A stretch of DNA of 18,550 bases from CAZRRV01 sp964602735 (GTDB lineage: Bacteria; Bacillota; Clostridia; Oscillospirales; Acutalibacteraceae), in the NCBI GenBank assembly GCA_964602735.1, contig CAZRRV010000030.1:1-18550 (forward strand), read 5' to 3'. Numbering within the stretch: position 1 is the stretch's first letter; every line of letters begins with the position of its first letter. This document shows, piece after piece, positions 6,900-15,596 of the stretch. The notes beneath the pieces were generated by a model that did no database searches, was not told the DNA's origin, and worked only from the letters and a program-made list of their open reading frames with translations. The position numbers and the translations under genes are program-made.

Positions 6900-7649
6900 T
6901 TAACACCGCCCCGGCAAAAGCGTTTCAATCGGGTCGCTGTCGAAAATTTCCGTTTCCGCCCCGGGAAACGCCGCGGAGATTTTATCCCGCAGTACCGGCA
7001 GTATCACCCGTTCGGTGGCAAAATGGCCGGCGTCGATTACCGTTATGCCGCGGTTCGCGCCTTCGATAAAAACGGAATATTTCACATCTCCCGTAAGAAG
7101 GGCGTCGCACCCGAGAGCGGCTGCCTCTTCCAAAAACCCGCCCCCGGAGCCGGAGCATACGGCAACTTTTTCAATCCTGGTTTTGCCCGGGTTAAAACGG
7201 GGCACGCAGCCGAGCGCGGCCGCCGCTTTTTTTGCGAAAGCGCGCGGTGTCGCGGGTTCGGTTTCGCCGTAGCGCAGACCGTCGGCCGAGACCGCGACGC
7301 GGGTCAGCCCCAGAACCCCGCAAAGGGTGTCGCAGACTCCCCCGGCCGCCGCGTCTAAATTCGTGTGCGCCGAGATTACCGAAATACCGTGCGCCGCGCA
7401 GAAAAAAGCGACCGAGTCTCCGTCGAGGCGCTTCAGCGGATCGAATATCACCGGGTGGTGCGTAACGATAAGTTCCGCGCCCGTTTCCGCCGCCCTCTCC
7501 GCCGCGGCGCGGGTGCAGTCGAGAGCGATGAGGATCCCGTGCGCCGGCGCGTCCGGGCGTCCGATTAGCAATCCGCAGTTATCGTACGGCTCCGCCGCCG
7601 AGAAAGGGGCGATGCCGTCGATGAACCGCAGAACGTCTCCCGCCGTCAT
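6900..7649 (-). CDS. Nif3-like dinuclear metal centre protein (YbgI/YqfO family)
   Basis: This 249-residue protein belongs to the Nif3/DUF34 family, toroidal proteins with a two-metal site; many are annotated as GTP cyclohydrolase 1 type 2, but the physiological reaction is not settled. Metal ligands expected in the family are visible: the HHP motif (His64, His65), Asp99 in HTNLDAA, and the C-terminal DAGHFATE with His209 and Glu213. Its length matches the short form (E. coli YbgI, about 247), without the PII-like insertion of the longer B. subtilis type. The ATG at 7649 overlaps the glnS stop by four bases, the usual sign of coupled translation. Confidence 0.92.
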   Translation of the reverse strand: MTAGDVLRFIDGIAPFSAAEPYDNCGLLIGRPDAPAHGILIALDCTRAAAERAAETGAELIVTHHPVIFDPLKRLDGDSVAFFCAAHGISVISAHTNLDAAAGGVCDTLCGVLGLTRVAVSADGLRYGETEPATPRAFAKKAAAALGCVPRFNPGKTRIEKVAVCSGSGGGFLEEAAALGCDALLTGDVKYSVFIEGANRGITVIDAGHFATERVILPVLRDKISAAFPGAETEIFDSDPIETLLPGRC

Positions 7650-9328
7650 AACCGATCGCCCCCGCGGTTTCCGCCGCGGAAAGAATCTTTCAATGTAACG
7701 GTGCGGTTCAGCACCGGCGCGCCCGGCGCGGAATCTTTATCCACGCAGAAATACCCGAGGCGCATAAACTGGAAGGTTTCGCCCGCTTTCGCGCTCGCCA
7801 GCCTCGGTTCGCACTTTGCGCCGGTGATCACTTTGAGCGAATTGGGGTTGATGTTTCGCGGCAGTCCGTCATCCTCGGCGTCGGAGGGGTTCGGTACGTC
7901 GAACAGCCGGTCGTACAGCCGCACGGTCGCGGTCGCGGCGAAGTCGGCGCATACCCAGTGTAGGGTACCCTTTACCTTGCGCCCGCCCGGGTCGTCGCCT
8001 CCCTTTGTGGCGGGGTCGTATGTTACATGGACGGCGGTCACTTCCCCGTTTTCCCCGGTTTCATGCGAAAGATATTTAACGAAATACGCTCCTTTAAGCC
8101 GCACTTCCCTCCCGGGGGCGAGACGGAAATATTTCGGCGGCGGATCGAGCGAAAAATCGTCGCGCTCGATATAAAGGTTGCGCGAGAAAAGAATTTTGCG
8201 GGTTCCGAGTTCCGGCCGGTTGGGGTTCACGGCGACCGCAATCTCCTCGGTTCTGCCGGCGGGATAATTGTCTACGGTAACGCGCAGCGGATTCAGCACC
8301 GCCATCGCGCGTTCGGCCGAAAGGTTCAGTTCGTCGCGCACGCAGGATTCGAGCAGCGCGAAATCGACGACGCTGTACGCTTTCGCCACCCCCGCCCTTT
8401 TTATAAATTCGCGAATCGCGGCGGCGGGGTACCCCCGGCGGCGCATACCGCAGACAGTAACCATGCGCGGATCGTCCCAGCCGGAGACGGAGCCGCTTCG
8501 CACAAGTTCCAGGCATTTGCGCTTGCTGGTAAGGCAGTAGTTCAGATTCAGGCGGGCAAACTCGATCTGCCGCGGGGGATTCGGAATATCCGCCGCTTTA
8601 AGCACCCAGTCGTAAAGCGGGCGGTGATTCTCGAATTCCAGCGAACACAGAGAGTGCGTAACCCCCTCTTTCGCGTCGGAAAGCGGGTGGGCGAAATCGT
8701 ACATCGGGTAAACGCACCATTTATTCCCCGTGCGGTGATGTTCGGCTTTCAGCACCCTGTAGATCACCGGATCCCGCATATTCAAATTCGGCGACGCCAT
8801 ATCGATTTTGGCCCTGAGAACCATACTCCCGTCGGGGAACTCCCCCGCCGTCATTCTGCGGAAAAGATCGCGCGACTCCTCCGCCGGGCGGTTCCTGTAA
8901 GGGCTTTCGCGGCCGGGTTCGGTAAGGGTTCCGCGGTATTCCCGGATCTCGTCGGCCGACAGCTCGTCGACGTAGGCGAGCCCCTTGTCGATAAGCCGCA
9001 GCGCGCATTCGTATATAAAATCGAAATAATCGGAGGCGTACCGCACGCTCCCCCAGCCGAATCCCAGCCATTCGATATCCTCTTTTATTGCGTCGACATA
9101 TTCCGTATCCTCTTTCGCCGGATTCGTGTCGTCAAACCGCAGATTGCACACCCCGCCGTATTTCTCCGCCGTTCCGAAATCGATGCATATCGCTTTTACA
9201 TGGCCTATATGCAGATAGCCGTTGGGCTCGGGCGGAAAGCGGGTCTGCACCCTGTCGTAAACGCCTTCCGCGAGGTCGGCGTCAATCGCGTCGTGTATGA
9301 AGTTGGAGGATTCCGGGTTCCCTTCCAT
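7646..9328 (-). CDS. glnS: glutaminyl-tRNA synthetase
   Basis: This 560-residue class I synthetase charges tRNA-Gln directly with glutamine. The Rossmann fold carries the signature HIGH (40-43) in PEPNGYLHIGHVKAI, and the KMSKS loop appears as LTSKRK near 264-268. Segments typical of bacterial GlnRS follow in order, including RFDDTNP, WCVYPMYDFAHPLSD, THSLCSLEFENHRPLYDW and the two C-terminal anticodon-binding barrels ending in FMRLGYFCVD. Length is near E. coli GlnRS (554). The start at 9328 has AGAAGG about 11 bases upstream; an ATG three codons earlier (9337) lies only one base from that site and seems less suitable. GlnRS is not universal in Bacillota, many of which use GatCAB, so this gene and its neighbour gltX suggest direct glutaminylation. 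Confidence 0.95.
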   Translation of the reverse strand: MEGNPESSNFIHDAIDADLAEGVYDRVQTRFPPEPNGYLHIGHVKAICIDFGTAEKYGGVCNLRFDDTNPAKEDTEYVDAIKEDIEWLGFGWGSVRYASDYFDFIYECALRLIDKGLAYVDELSADEIREYRGTLTEPGRESPYRNRPAEESRDLFRRMTAGEFPDGSMVLRAKIDMASPNLNMRDPVIYRVLKAEHHRTGNKWCVYPMYDFAHPLSDAKEGVTHSLCSLEFENHRPLYDWVLKAADIPNPPRQIEFARLNLNYCLTSKRKCLELVRSGSVSGWDDPRMVTVCGMRRRGYPAAAIREFIKRAGVAKAYSVVDFALLESCVRDELNLSAERAMAVLNPLRVTVDNYPAGRTEEIAVAVNPNRPELGTRKILFSRNLYIERDDFSLDPPPKYFRLAPGREVRLKGAYFVKYLSHETGENGEVTAVHVTYDPATKGGDDPGGRKVKGTLHWVCADFAATATVRLYDRLFDVPNPSDAEDDGLPRNINPNSLKVITGAKCEPRLASAKAGETFQFMRLGYFCVDKDSAPGAPVLNRTVTLKDSFRGGNRGGDRL

Positions 9329-9343
9329 TCGGGTCATTCCCTT

Positions 9344-11002
9344 CTATATCAGCGTTTCGTAATGGTTTATCGCCGCCGAGATGCGCTCGCGGCATATCTT
9401 TTCGCCGAGCAGATCCATCACGGCGCAGAGGTCGGGAGTGTTGCGCCGCCCCGTCACCGCTATGCGTATTACGGTGCCGGCGTCTCCCGCGCTGCCGAGG
9501 TACCCGCCGGGGTTCTGCCTGTATTCCCTGGTTTCGGCGGCAAAGCCGACGGCGGGGCATATCGCTTTTACCCGCGAGAACCACTCCGCGCGATCGGAAG
9601 TGGGAGTATAAGCAGCGAGGTAGGCGGTAAGCACGGCTTTCGCCGTCGCCGGCGATATATTTTCCGGGAGGTCGTAGCACGGGGTGTAAAGCTCCCCGTA
9701 AAAATACGCGGCGTAGTTTTTCGCGTCGCTCCACTTCGCTATATCTTTGCGCGGTTTGGGGACATCCCGGTCGATAGCGAAGATTTTTTTCGTGTAACCG
9801 GGATCCGCGGCGAGTATTCCGTAAAATTCCGGGTCGTATTTTTCCGCCCATCCGAACAGCCTTTTTACGACTTCGTCGGAAGAAAAGCGGCTCACCGTAT
9901 CTTTTGAGACATCGTCGAGCTTGTCGCCGTCGAACAACGCGCCGGAAACGCTCATTTTCTTGAACGCGAACGGGAATTTCCCGTAGGGGGCACCGGGGTT
10001 GGCCCGTCTCCACGGCTCGTATTCGCTTGAAAGCACCGTCATCAGATATTCGATAACGCTTTCCGGCTCATAACCCCGCTCAAAAAAATATTTGACGGCC
10101 GCTTCCGGGTCTTTGCGCTTCGATATTTTGCGTTTCCCGCCGTTTTCGCTTTTGAGGATCGGGGCGGCGTGGGCGTATTTCGGGGGGCGCCAGCCGAACA
10201 TACGGAAAAGCTGCAGGTGTTTCGGCGTTGACGACAGCCATTCGTCGCCGCGGATTACATGGGTTGTGCGCATAAGATGATCGTCGATAACATGCGCGAA
10301 ATGGTAGGTGGGTATGCCGTCGGATTTCAGAAGAACGAAATCCTCGTCGTTTTCCGGCGCCTCCACCCGGCCTTTTACGCAGTCGTCGAAAGCGACGCGG
10401 CCGCCGCCGGGGCTTTTAAGTCTTATCACAAACGGCCTGTGCTCCGCGAGATTCCGCTCTGTCTGCGCGAGAGTAAGGCTTCGGCACTCCGCCCATTCCC
10501 CGTAATATCCCGTGCGGACCTTCGCCGCCTCCTGCTTTTCGCGTATCAGCGCGAGATCCTCCTCCGTGCAGAAACACGGGTATGCCAGCCCGCGCTTTAC
10601 AAGCTCTTTGGCGAAGGTCTGATATATTTCCTTTCTGTCGCTTTGGCGGTAGGGGCCGTAATCGCCGGTCTGCCGGTTCTCGCCGGTAAAGCCCTCGTCA
10701 ATCTTTATCCCGAACGCCGCGATTCCCCCGATAATATCCCCCGCTCCGCCGGCGACCTCTCTCTTCTTATCGGTGTCTTCTATGCGGACATAGAAAACGC
10801 TCCCGTCGGCGGACGCCGCCATGCGGTTGCACAGCGCCATATAGAGAACCCCGAGATGCAGGTACCCGGTGGGGCTGGGCGCCACGCGCGTCACCCGCGC
10901 GCCCTCGGGCAGAGAGCGGGGAGGGTACAGCGATTCGTAGTAGTCCGGGGTTTTCGAAATATTCGGGAAAAGCATCTCCGCGATTTTTTCACAGTCGTTC
11001 AT
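9344..11002 (-). CDS. gltX: glutamyl-tRNA synthetase (clostridial long form)
   Basis: This 552-residue class I synthetase attaches glutamate to tRNA-Glu. It has the GluRS entry motif APSPTGYLHLG with HLGV (49-52) in place of HIGH, the RIEDTD segment, a Cys-rich CFCTEEDL insertion followed by RTGYYGEWAECR, and a KISKRKD version of KMSKS near residue 290. This combination, longer than the usual 480-residue GluRS, fits a divergent branch found in clostridia. The start at 11002 has AGGAG six bases upstream; the frame remains open 14 codons above it without support. Because GlnRS follows directly, this GluRS can be of the discriminating kind that avoids tRNA-Gln, but no anticodon-contact residue was checked. 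The stop lies 15 bp before glnS. Confidence 0.93.
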   Translation of the reverse strand: MNDCEKIAEMLFPNISKTPDYYESLYPPRSLPEGARVTRVAPSPTGYLHLGVLYMALCNRMAASADGSVFYVRIEDTDKKREVAGGAGDIIGGIAAFGIKIDEGFTGENRQTGDYGPYRQSDRKEIYQTFAKELVKRGLAYPCFCTEEDLALIREKQEAAKVRTGYYGEWAECRSLTLAQTERNLAEHRPFVIRLKSPGGGRVAFDDCVKGRVEAPENDEDFVLLKSDGIPTYHFAHVIDDHLMRTTHVIRGDEWLSSTPKHLQLFRMFGWRPPKYAHAAPILKSENGGKRKISKRKDPEAAVKYFFERGYEPESVIEYLMTVLSSEYEPWRRANPGAPYGKFPFAFKKMSVSGALFDGDKLDDVSKDTVSRFSSDEVVKRLFGWAEKYDPEFYGILAADPGYTKKIFAIDRDVPKPRKDIAKWSDAKNYAAYFYGELYTPCYDLPENISPATAKAVLTAYLAAYTPTSDRAEWFSRVKAICPAVGFAAETREYRQNPGGYLGSAGDAGTVIRIAVTGRRNTPDLCAVMDLLGEKICRERISAAINHYETLI

Positions 11003-11012
11003 AAAACGCTCC

Positions 11013-11522
11013 TTATCCGAAAAGTGAGGGGAACCGTTTGGCAAACAGATAATAAAGCGGGAGCCCGAGAAGAAAACATACCGCCGCCTCCCCGGCTCCT
11101 ACCTGAAGAACCGACAGCATAAATCCCGCGCCGCGTTCCCCGGCCGGCAGGAACAGCGCGATTTCTCCGCCGACCGCGAGCGCGTTCAGCACCGTCGGAA
11201 ACAGCGGAGCGGTAAATTGGCCGAATTTTTTTATCCTCCGCGAAACAAAGTAAACGCCCAGTGCAGAAAGCAGCGTGGCGAGAGTGCCGGCGATAACGTC
11301 GATCGCTCCGTAGGGGCTTCCGAGATTCGCTACGAGGCACCCGAGGGTCAGACCCGGCACGGCGGCGGGGGTAAACATCGCGAGCATATTCAGCGCCTCC
11401 GACAGGCGGAACTGCACCGGGCCGTAGGCGAGGTTCATCGCCGCCGAAAGCCAGGTTAAAGCCGCGTATGCCGCGGCGATAAGCGCCGACTGTACCGTAA
11501 AACGTGCGGCGGTTCTTCGCAT
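11013..11522 (-). CDS. queT: QueT-family transporter (ECF S component for a queuosine precursor)
   Basis: This 169-residue membrane protein matches QueT, the substrate-binding S component thought to import queuosine precursors (preQ0, preQ1 or queuine) through the shared ECF module. Family features are an N-terminal hydrophobic helix, RLSEALNMLAMFTPAAVPGL, GCLVANL, an Asp-containing GAIDVIAGTLATLL, FPTVLNALAVGGEI and GAGEAAVCFLLGLPLYYL, giving about six membrane segments. The start at 11522 has GGAGG seven bases upstream; upstream in-frame codons overlap rqcH and lack family similarity. No dedicated ATPase or T protein lies next to it; it may use a housekeeping ECF module elsewhere. No preQ1 riboswitch is apparent in the 70 bases before it, unlike many queT genes. 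Confidence 0.88.
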   Translation of the reverse strand: MRRTAARFTVQSALIAAAYAALTWLSAAMNLAYGPVQFRLSEALNMLAMFTPAAVPGLTLGCLVANLGSPYGAIDVIAGTLATLLSALGVYFVSRRIKKFGQFTAPLFPTVLNALAVGGEIALFLPAGERGAGFMLSVLQVGAGEAAVCFLLGLPLYYLFAKRFPSLFG

Positions 11523-11575
11523 ACGGGTCCCTCCATTTCGCGGGTCGCGGCTTTTACGACGCCGGCAATTTCCCG

Positions 11576-11602
11576 AAAACGCCGGGCGGGCGCTATCCGG
11601 CG
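11576..11602 (-). terminator. weak hairpin with T-run at the end of rqcH
   Basis: On the minus strand CGCCGG (11602-11597) pairs with CCGGCG (11585-11580) across an 11-base loop and is followed by TTTT (11579-11576). It straddles the rqcH stop codon. The short T-run makes it at best a partial terminator that would lower expression of queT and later genes. Confidence 0.3.
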
Positions 11603-13314
11603 CCGTCGGGCGCCCGGGGCGCGACATAAAGCGTTGTCTGGTTCCTGAACACCACGGCTCCGGGTTTCGCCCCCGCCGGTTTTTTCACATACCGCGCCTT
11701 TACGCAATCGACTTCCGCCTTCGCGGCGCCGCGCGCTTTGGAGTAATAAGCCGCAAGTCCCGCCGCGCAGGTTATATCGGCGCCGGACGGGGCGCCGCCT
11801 CCCGTTACCAGCAGAACATGGGCGCCCGGCATATTTTTAACGTGGAACCACAAATCGTCTTTTCCGGCAAGTTCCGTAGTTATAATATCGTTCTGGATAT
11901 TGTTTTTGCCCACAAGCACGCGGAATCCGCCGGGGGTGACGAATTTCACGGGGCGCGGCGCGGTTTTTCTCCGTTTCGCATTTTTCGGGACATTTATGTA
12001 CCCCCCGGCGGCAAGTTCCGCGCGTATTTCCGAAAAATCCTCTCTCGTTTCGGCGCGCGACAGGCTGTCGAACACCGAATCGAGGTACCGCAGCTCGCTT
12101 TCGGCGTCTTCGATAAGCCCCGCGAGCATTCCCGCCGCGTTGGATCGCTTTTTATACTCCTTGAAATACCGCGCCGCGTTCTGCGCCGGCGACAGAGACG
12201 GGCGGAGCGGAATTTCAATCTCCGCGAGGCCGGGATCGTAATAATTCGTAACCCGGGCGGAGGATGCGCCCTTTTTAATCGCGCCCGCGTTTGCTTTCAG
12301 CAGTTCGCCGTATATGCGGAGCGTTTCGCGGTCTCCGCATTCGCGCAGTTCGGCTCTTCTCGCCGCGAGCTTCTTCTCCGCTCTGGCGCTGCGGTTGCGC
12401 AGCAGACGCAGCAGATCGGACGATTCGGCGGCTTTGCGTTCCGCTTCCGTTTTTTCGCGGTAGAACCCGTCGAGCAGCTCGCCGTAAGACGGCTTTGCTA
12501 CCGCCTTTACCGCGGCGCCGTACTGCGATACGGGGAAAAACGTAAAATCGAAAGCGGCGCCGTCGCGCGTAAGCAGTGTCGGAGTGCCGCCGCGTTTTAC
12601 CGTATCTTTCAGCATCAGCAGCGCGGACACGAGTCTCCCCGCGTCGGATTTCGCGAACGGTTCCCGCTCGTCGGCCCCCGCGCGGTACACCAGTTCCCGC
12701 GCGATTAGCGGAGACACTCCGGCGACAGTGCGGGTCACCGCTTCGACGGACGGCCCGCCCGCCGCGATTATCCTTTCCGCAAGCTCCGCCGCCGGAACCT
12801 CGAGCGGATTTAACTTGTTCTGCCGCGGGGGAGGAGTATACGCCGCCCCCGGGCGGACGATTCTCGCTTCGCTTTCAAGATCGGACAGACGCACGGCCGC
12901 GGCAATTCTGCCGTCGGGCGCCGCGAGGATGATATTCCCTTTGGCGCCGAACAGTTCGCAAATAAGGCGGTAATCCGCCTCGTCGCCGACTTCGTCGTAT
13001 GTTCTGATGTTAGCGGTAAGCACCCTTTCGGCGTTTTCGACGGTAAATCCCGTAATCACGCCGCCGCACAGCAGCTTTCTGAGCACCATGCACAGGGGGA
13101 GGGGATTGGCGGGGTTGGGATACTCCAGCTCCGTAAACTGCGCCCTCGGCGCGCCCGTGCGGCACGACAAAAGCAGTTTTTTGCGGAACCCGGCGCGCCG
13201 CAGAACGAAAACGAGGGTATCGCGCGCGGGTTCGTATATTCGCTCTATCCTCGCGCCGGCGGCCTCGCCGAGTTCGGCGGCGGTCAGCGCCAGAAAGCAA
13301 CCGTCAAACGGCAT
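11593..13314 (-). CDS. rqcH: NFACT-family ribosome quality-control factor RqcH (FbpA / Rqc2 homologue)
   Basis: This 573-residue protein belongs to the NFACT family. In Bacillus subtilis RqcH binds stalled 50S subunits carrying peptidyl-tRNA and directs C-terminal alanine tailing that marks the chain for degradation; older names call it fibronectin-binding protein. The NFACT-N domain is at the start (DGCFLALTAAEL, RKLLCGGVI, CELFGAKGNIIL), followed by a helix-hairpin-helix region, a charged coiled coil (about 275-430) and the NFACT-R/DUF814 domain (about 445-565) with GKNNIQND, DDLWFHVKNMPGAHV and a final YVAPR. Length is normal. The start at 13314 has no strong Shine-Dalgarno site, so it may depend on coupling to the DUF1858 gene 26 bp upstream. 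Neighbours gltX, glnS and queT also serve translation. Confidence 0.92.
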   Translation of the reverse strand: MPFDGCFLALTAAELGEAAGARIERIYEPARDTLVFVLRRAGFRKKLLLSCRTGAPRAQFTELEYPNPANPLPLCMVLRKLLCGGVITGFTVENAERVLTANIRTYDEVGDEADYRLICELFGAKGNIILAAPDGRIAAAVRLSDLESEARIVRPGAAYTPPPRQNKLNPLEVPAAELAERIIAAGGPSVEAVTRTVAGVSPLIARELVYRAGADEREPFAKSDAGRLVSALLMLKDTVKRGGTPTLLTRDGAAFDFTFFPVSQYGAAVKAVAKPSYGELLDGFYREKTEAERKAAESSDLLRLLRNRSARAEKKLAARRAELRECGDRETLRIYGELLKANAGAIKKGASSARVTNYYDPGLAEIEIPLRPSLSPAQNAARYFKEYKKRSNAAGMLAGLIEDAESELRYLDSVFDSLSRAETREDFSEIRAELAAGGYINVPKNAKRRKTAPRPVKFVTPGGFRVLVGKNNIQNDIITTELAGKDDLWFHVKNMPGAHVLLVTGGGAPSGADITCAAGLAAYYSKARGAAKAEVDCVKARYVKKPAGAKPGAVVFRNQTTLYVAPRAPDGAG

Positions 13315-13340
13315 CGCGGTGTTCAGCCGTTACCGGCGGG

Positions 13341-13541
13341 TTACCGGTCGCCGGCGGCGGCGTTGAGTTTCGCCACGAGAATGTCGGGATCCTCACCGTG
13401 AACCGCGCAGGCATCGGCGACTGTTTCCGCCCGCGACGCCGGGCATCCGAGGCAGTGCATGCCTATCTCGATGAAATACTGCCCTAGCGAGGGATCGTAA
13501 TCGAGGATTTCTCCCACTACCGTATCTTTTGTGATTTCCAT
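13341..13541 (-). CDS. DUF1858 small disulphide / metal-motif protein
   Basis: This 66-residue protein consists of a single DUF1858 domain, the helical unit also seen at the N terminus of ScdA/RIC-like iron-sulphur repair proteins and as small stand-alone proteins in anaerobes. The hallmark CLGCP motif is present with Cys30 and Cys33, after TKDTVVGEILDYDPSLGQYFIEIGMHC. A redox or metal-linked role is suggested by the cysteine pair but not established. The start at 13541 has AGGAG nine bases upstream. It sits 12 bp after proA and 26 bp before rqcH. Confidence 0.88.
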   Translation of the reverse strand: MEITKDTVVGEILDYDPSLGQYFIEIGMHCLGCPASRAETVADACAVHGEDPDILVAKLNAAAGDR

Positions 13542-13553
13542 TTTCAGTTTCTC

Positions 13554-14792
13554 CTATCTTATCTGTCCGTTCCCGCGGACAGTGTATTTGTAACTTGTAA
13601 GCTCCCGCAGACCCATGGGCCCCCGGGCGTGGATTTTCTGGGTCGAGATGCCGATCTCCGCGCCGAATCCGAAACACCCTCCGTCGGTAAATCTGGTTGA
13701 CGCGTTGACATATACCGCGGCGGAATCGACTTCGCGCAGAAAGCGTTCCGCGTTCCCGCCGTTTTCGGTTATAATACAGTCGGAATGATGCGTGGAGTAT
13801 TTCGCGATATGGGCGAGCGCGTCGTCGAGACTGTCCGCGATTTTTATCGAAATTTTCCGGTCTAAAAATTCGGCGGCGTACTCCTTTTCACCCGCCGGCA
13901 GAAGATCCGGCAGAATTTCGCGGCATCTTTCGCAGCCGTAAATTTCAACTCCCTCTTTCCGCAGTTCCTCCGCGATGCGCGGCAGGAAATCACGCGCGAT
14001 GTTTTTGTGTATCAGCAGACTTTCGAGCGCGTTGCAAACCGAAACGCGGGAGCATTTGGCGTTTATTATTATCTTTACCGCCTTCTCGGTATCGGCGTAT
14101 TCGTCGACAAAGGCGTGGCAGTTGCCCACCCCGGTTTCGATAACCGGAACTTTCGCGTTCTCTTTTACCGAGCGTATGAGCCCGGCGCCGCCGCGGGGGA
14201 TCAGCAGATCGACGTAATCGGTCATCCCCATAAGTTCACGCGCGGATTCGCGGCTTGTATCTTCAATCAGGCAGACGGCATTCTCCGGCATTCCGGCCCC
14301 TTTCAGCCCGCCGCGCACGGCCGCCGCTATCGCGCGGTTGGAGTTTATCGCCTCTTTTCCCCCGCGCAGAATGCAGGCGTTGCCCGATTTGAAACAAAGC
14401 GCCGCGGCGTCGGCGGTGACATTCGGCCTCGCCTCGTAAATTATGCCGATAACCCCTATCGGGACACTTATCTTTTCGATTTTTATGCCTCCGGCGCCGG
14501 TAAAACTTTCCAGCACACGGCCGGTCGGGTCGGGAAGTTCCGCCACTTTCGCGATCCCGTCCGCCATATCGCGCAGCCGGGCGGGATTGAGGGCAAGGCG
14601 GTCGAGCAGACCTTCGGAAAGGCCGGCGGCTTTACCCGCCCGCAAATCTTCGCGGTTCGCGGCGAGGATCCGTTCGCTTTCCTCCGTCAGCCTTTCCGCC
14701 GCTTTCCCGAGCGCCGCGTTTTTGCTTTCCGCGTCGCTGACGCGCAGAATATCCGCCGCTGTTTTCGCCCGTTTCCCCAGTTCCGATAACAT
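13554..14792 (-). CDS. proA: gamma-glutamyl phosphate reductase
   Basis: This 412-residue NADPH-dependent enzyme reduces gamma-glutamyl phosphate to glutamate-5-semialdehyde, the second step of proline synthesis, using the product of ProB encoded just upstream. The aldehyde-dehydrogenase fold shows GVIGIIYEARPNVT, a nucleotide-binding GNACILRGGKEA, and the catalytic cysteine Cys253 in SVCNALESLL; the C terminus has the family's RGPMGLRELTSYKY segment. The start at 14792 is supported by GGAGG seven bases upstream, lying within the last codons of proB; only two bases separate the genes. A minor oddity is KCSRVSVCNA where many homologues have KTQRPGVCNA, with the catalytic residue kept. Confidence 0.96.
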   Translation of the reverse strand: MLSELGKRAKTAADILRVSDAESKNAALGKAAERLTEESERILAANREDLRAGKAAGLSEGLLDRLALNPARLRDMADGIAKVAELPDPTGRVLESFTGAGGIKIEKISVPIGVIGIIYEARPNVTADAAALCFKSGNACILRGGKEAINSNRAIAAAVRGGLKGAGMPENAVCLIEDTSRESARELMGMTDYVDLLIPRGGAGLIRSVKENAKVPVIETGVGNCHAFVDEYADTEKAVKIIINAKCSRVSVCNALESLLIHKNIARDFLPRIAEELRKEGVEIYGCERCREILPDLLPAGEKEYAAEFLDRKISIKIADSLDDALAHIAKYSTHHSDCIITENGGNAERFLREVDSAAVYVNASTRFTDGGCFGFGAEIGISTQKIHARGPMGLRELTSYKYTVRGNGQIR

Positions 14793-14794
14793 AC

Positions 14795-15583
14795 TCAAAC
14801 CTCCGTTTCCGCCTCGAAAAGAGTGCCTACCGTTCTGCCGTCGAGCAAATCGTAAAGTTTCTGCACCCGCTCGCCCGACATCACCACCGTGTCGATCCCG
14901 TGCTGCGCCGCGAATTGTGCCGCTTCGAGTTTCGTGCGCATTCCGCCCGTCCCGCGCGAGGTTCCTCTGCCGCCGGCGTTTTCGATCATTTCGGGGGTGA
15001 TTTTCTTTATCCGCGATATTTTTCTCGCGTCGGGATCCTCCGCGGGATCTCCGTTGTAATATCCGTCGACATCGGTGAGTATTATAAGCAGATCGGCGCG
15101 GACCAGAGCCGCCACTATCGCGGAGAGATTGTCGTTGTCGCCGAACACCAGCTCCTCGACCGACACCGAATCGTTCTCGTTCACAATCGGGACGGCGCCC
15201 GTCCGCATAAGCGCGTCGAATGTGTTTACGACGTTTGTTGTCAGGGTTTCGTCGTTCAGCACATCGCGGTTCAACAGGATCTGCGCGGTAACATAGCCGT
15301 ATTCCGAGAACGCGCGGTCGTAAATGCTCATAAGATCGCACTGCCCCACGGCGGCGGCGGCCTGTTTTCCGGGCGTGTCCTGCGGGCGCTCGGATAGCCC
15401 AAGCCGGTTCATTCCTATCGCGATCGCGCCGGAACTTACCAGAACAATCTCACGCCCGCCGTTCTGCAGATCGCTTAACACCATGGCGAGACTTTGTATT
15501 TTCCGAAGATTCGGTTTCCCGTTCGGGTGGGTCAGCGTTGAGGTGCCCACTTTAACCACAATTCTTTTGTATTCGCGGCCCAA
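14795..15583 (-). CDS. proB: glutamate 5-kinase, PUA-less form
   Basis: This 262-residue amino-acid-kinase-family enzyme phosphorylates glutamate to gamma-glutamyl phosphate, the committed step of proline synthesis. Motifs include KVGTSTLT (phosphate binding), LVSSGAIAIGMNRLG, QILLNRDVL, VPIVNENDSV, FGDNDNLSA and a nucleotide-site GTGGMRTKLEAA. It ends after the kinase domain and lacks the C-terminal PUA domain found in the E. coli enzyme (367 residues), a known short form. It begins with TTG at 15583, supported by a near-perfect AAAGGAGG seven bases before it; that site overlaps the secA stop codon. Feedback control by proline is usual for the family but cannot be read here. Confidence 0.95.
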   Translation of the reverse strand: MGREYKRIVVKVGTSTLTHPNGKPNLRKIQSLAMVLSDLQNGGREIVLVSSGAIAIGMNRLGLSERPQDTPGKQAAAAVGQCDLMSIYDRAFSEYGYVTAQILLNRDVLNDETLTTNVVNTFDALMRTGAVPIVNENDSVSVEELVFGDNDNLSAIVAALVRADLLIILTDVDGYYNGDPAEDPDARKISRIKKITPEMIENAGGRGTSRGTGGMRTKLEAAQFAAQHGIDTVVMSGERVQKLYDLLDGRTVGTLFEAETEV

Positions 15584-15596
15584 TTTCCCGCCTCCT

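Noticed and set aside
8027..9907. A 626-codon plus-strand open frame
   Set aside because: It lies opposite glnS and gltX, shows no family motifs, and is expected in GC-rich DNA where stop codons are rare on the opposite strand.
14793..15341. Upstream extension of the proA frame into proB
   Set aside because: The extension is Arg-rich shadow sequence inside proB; proA homology begins at 14792 with GGAGG in front.
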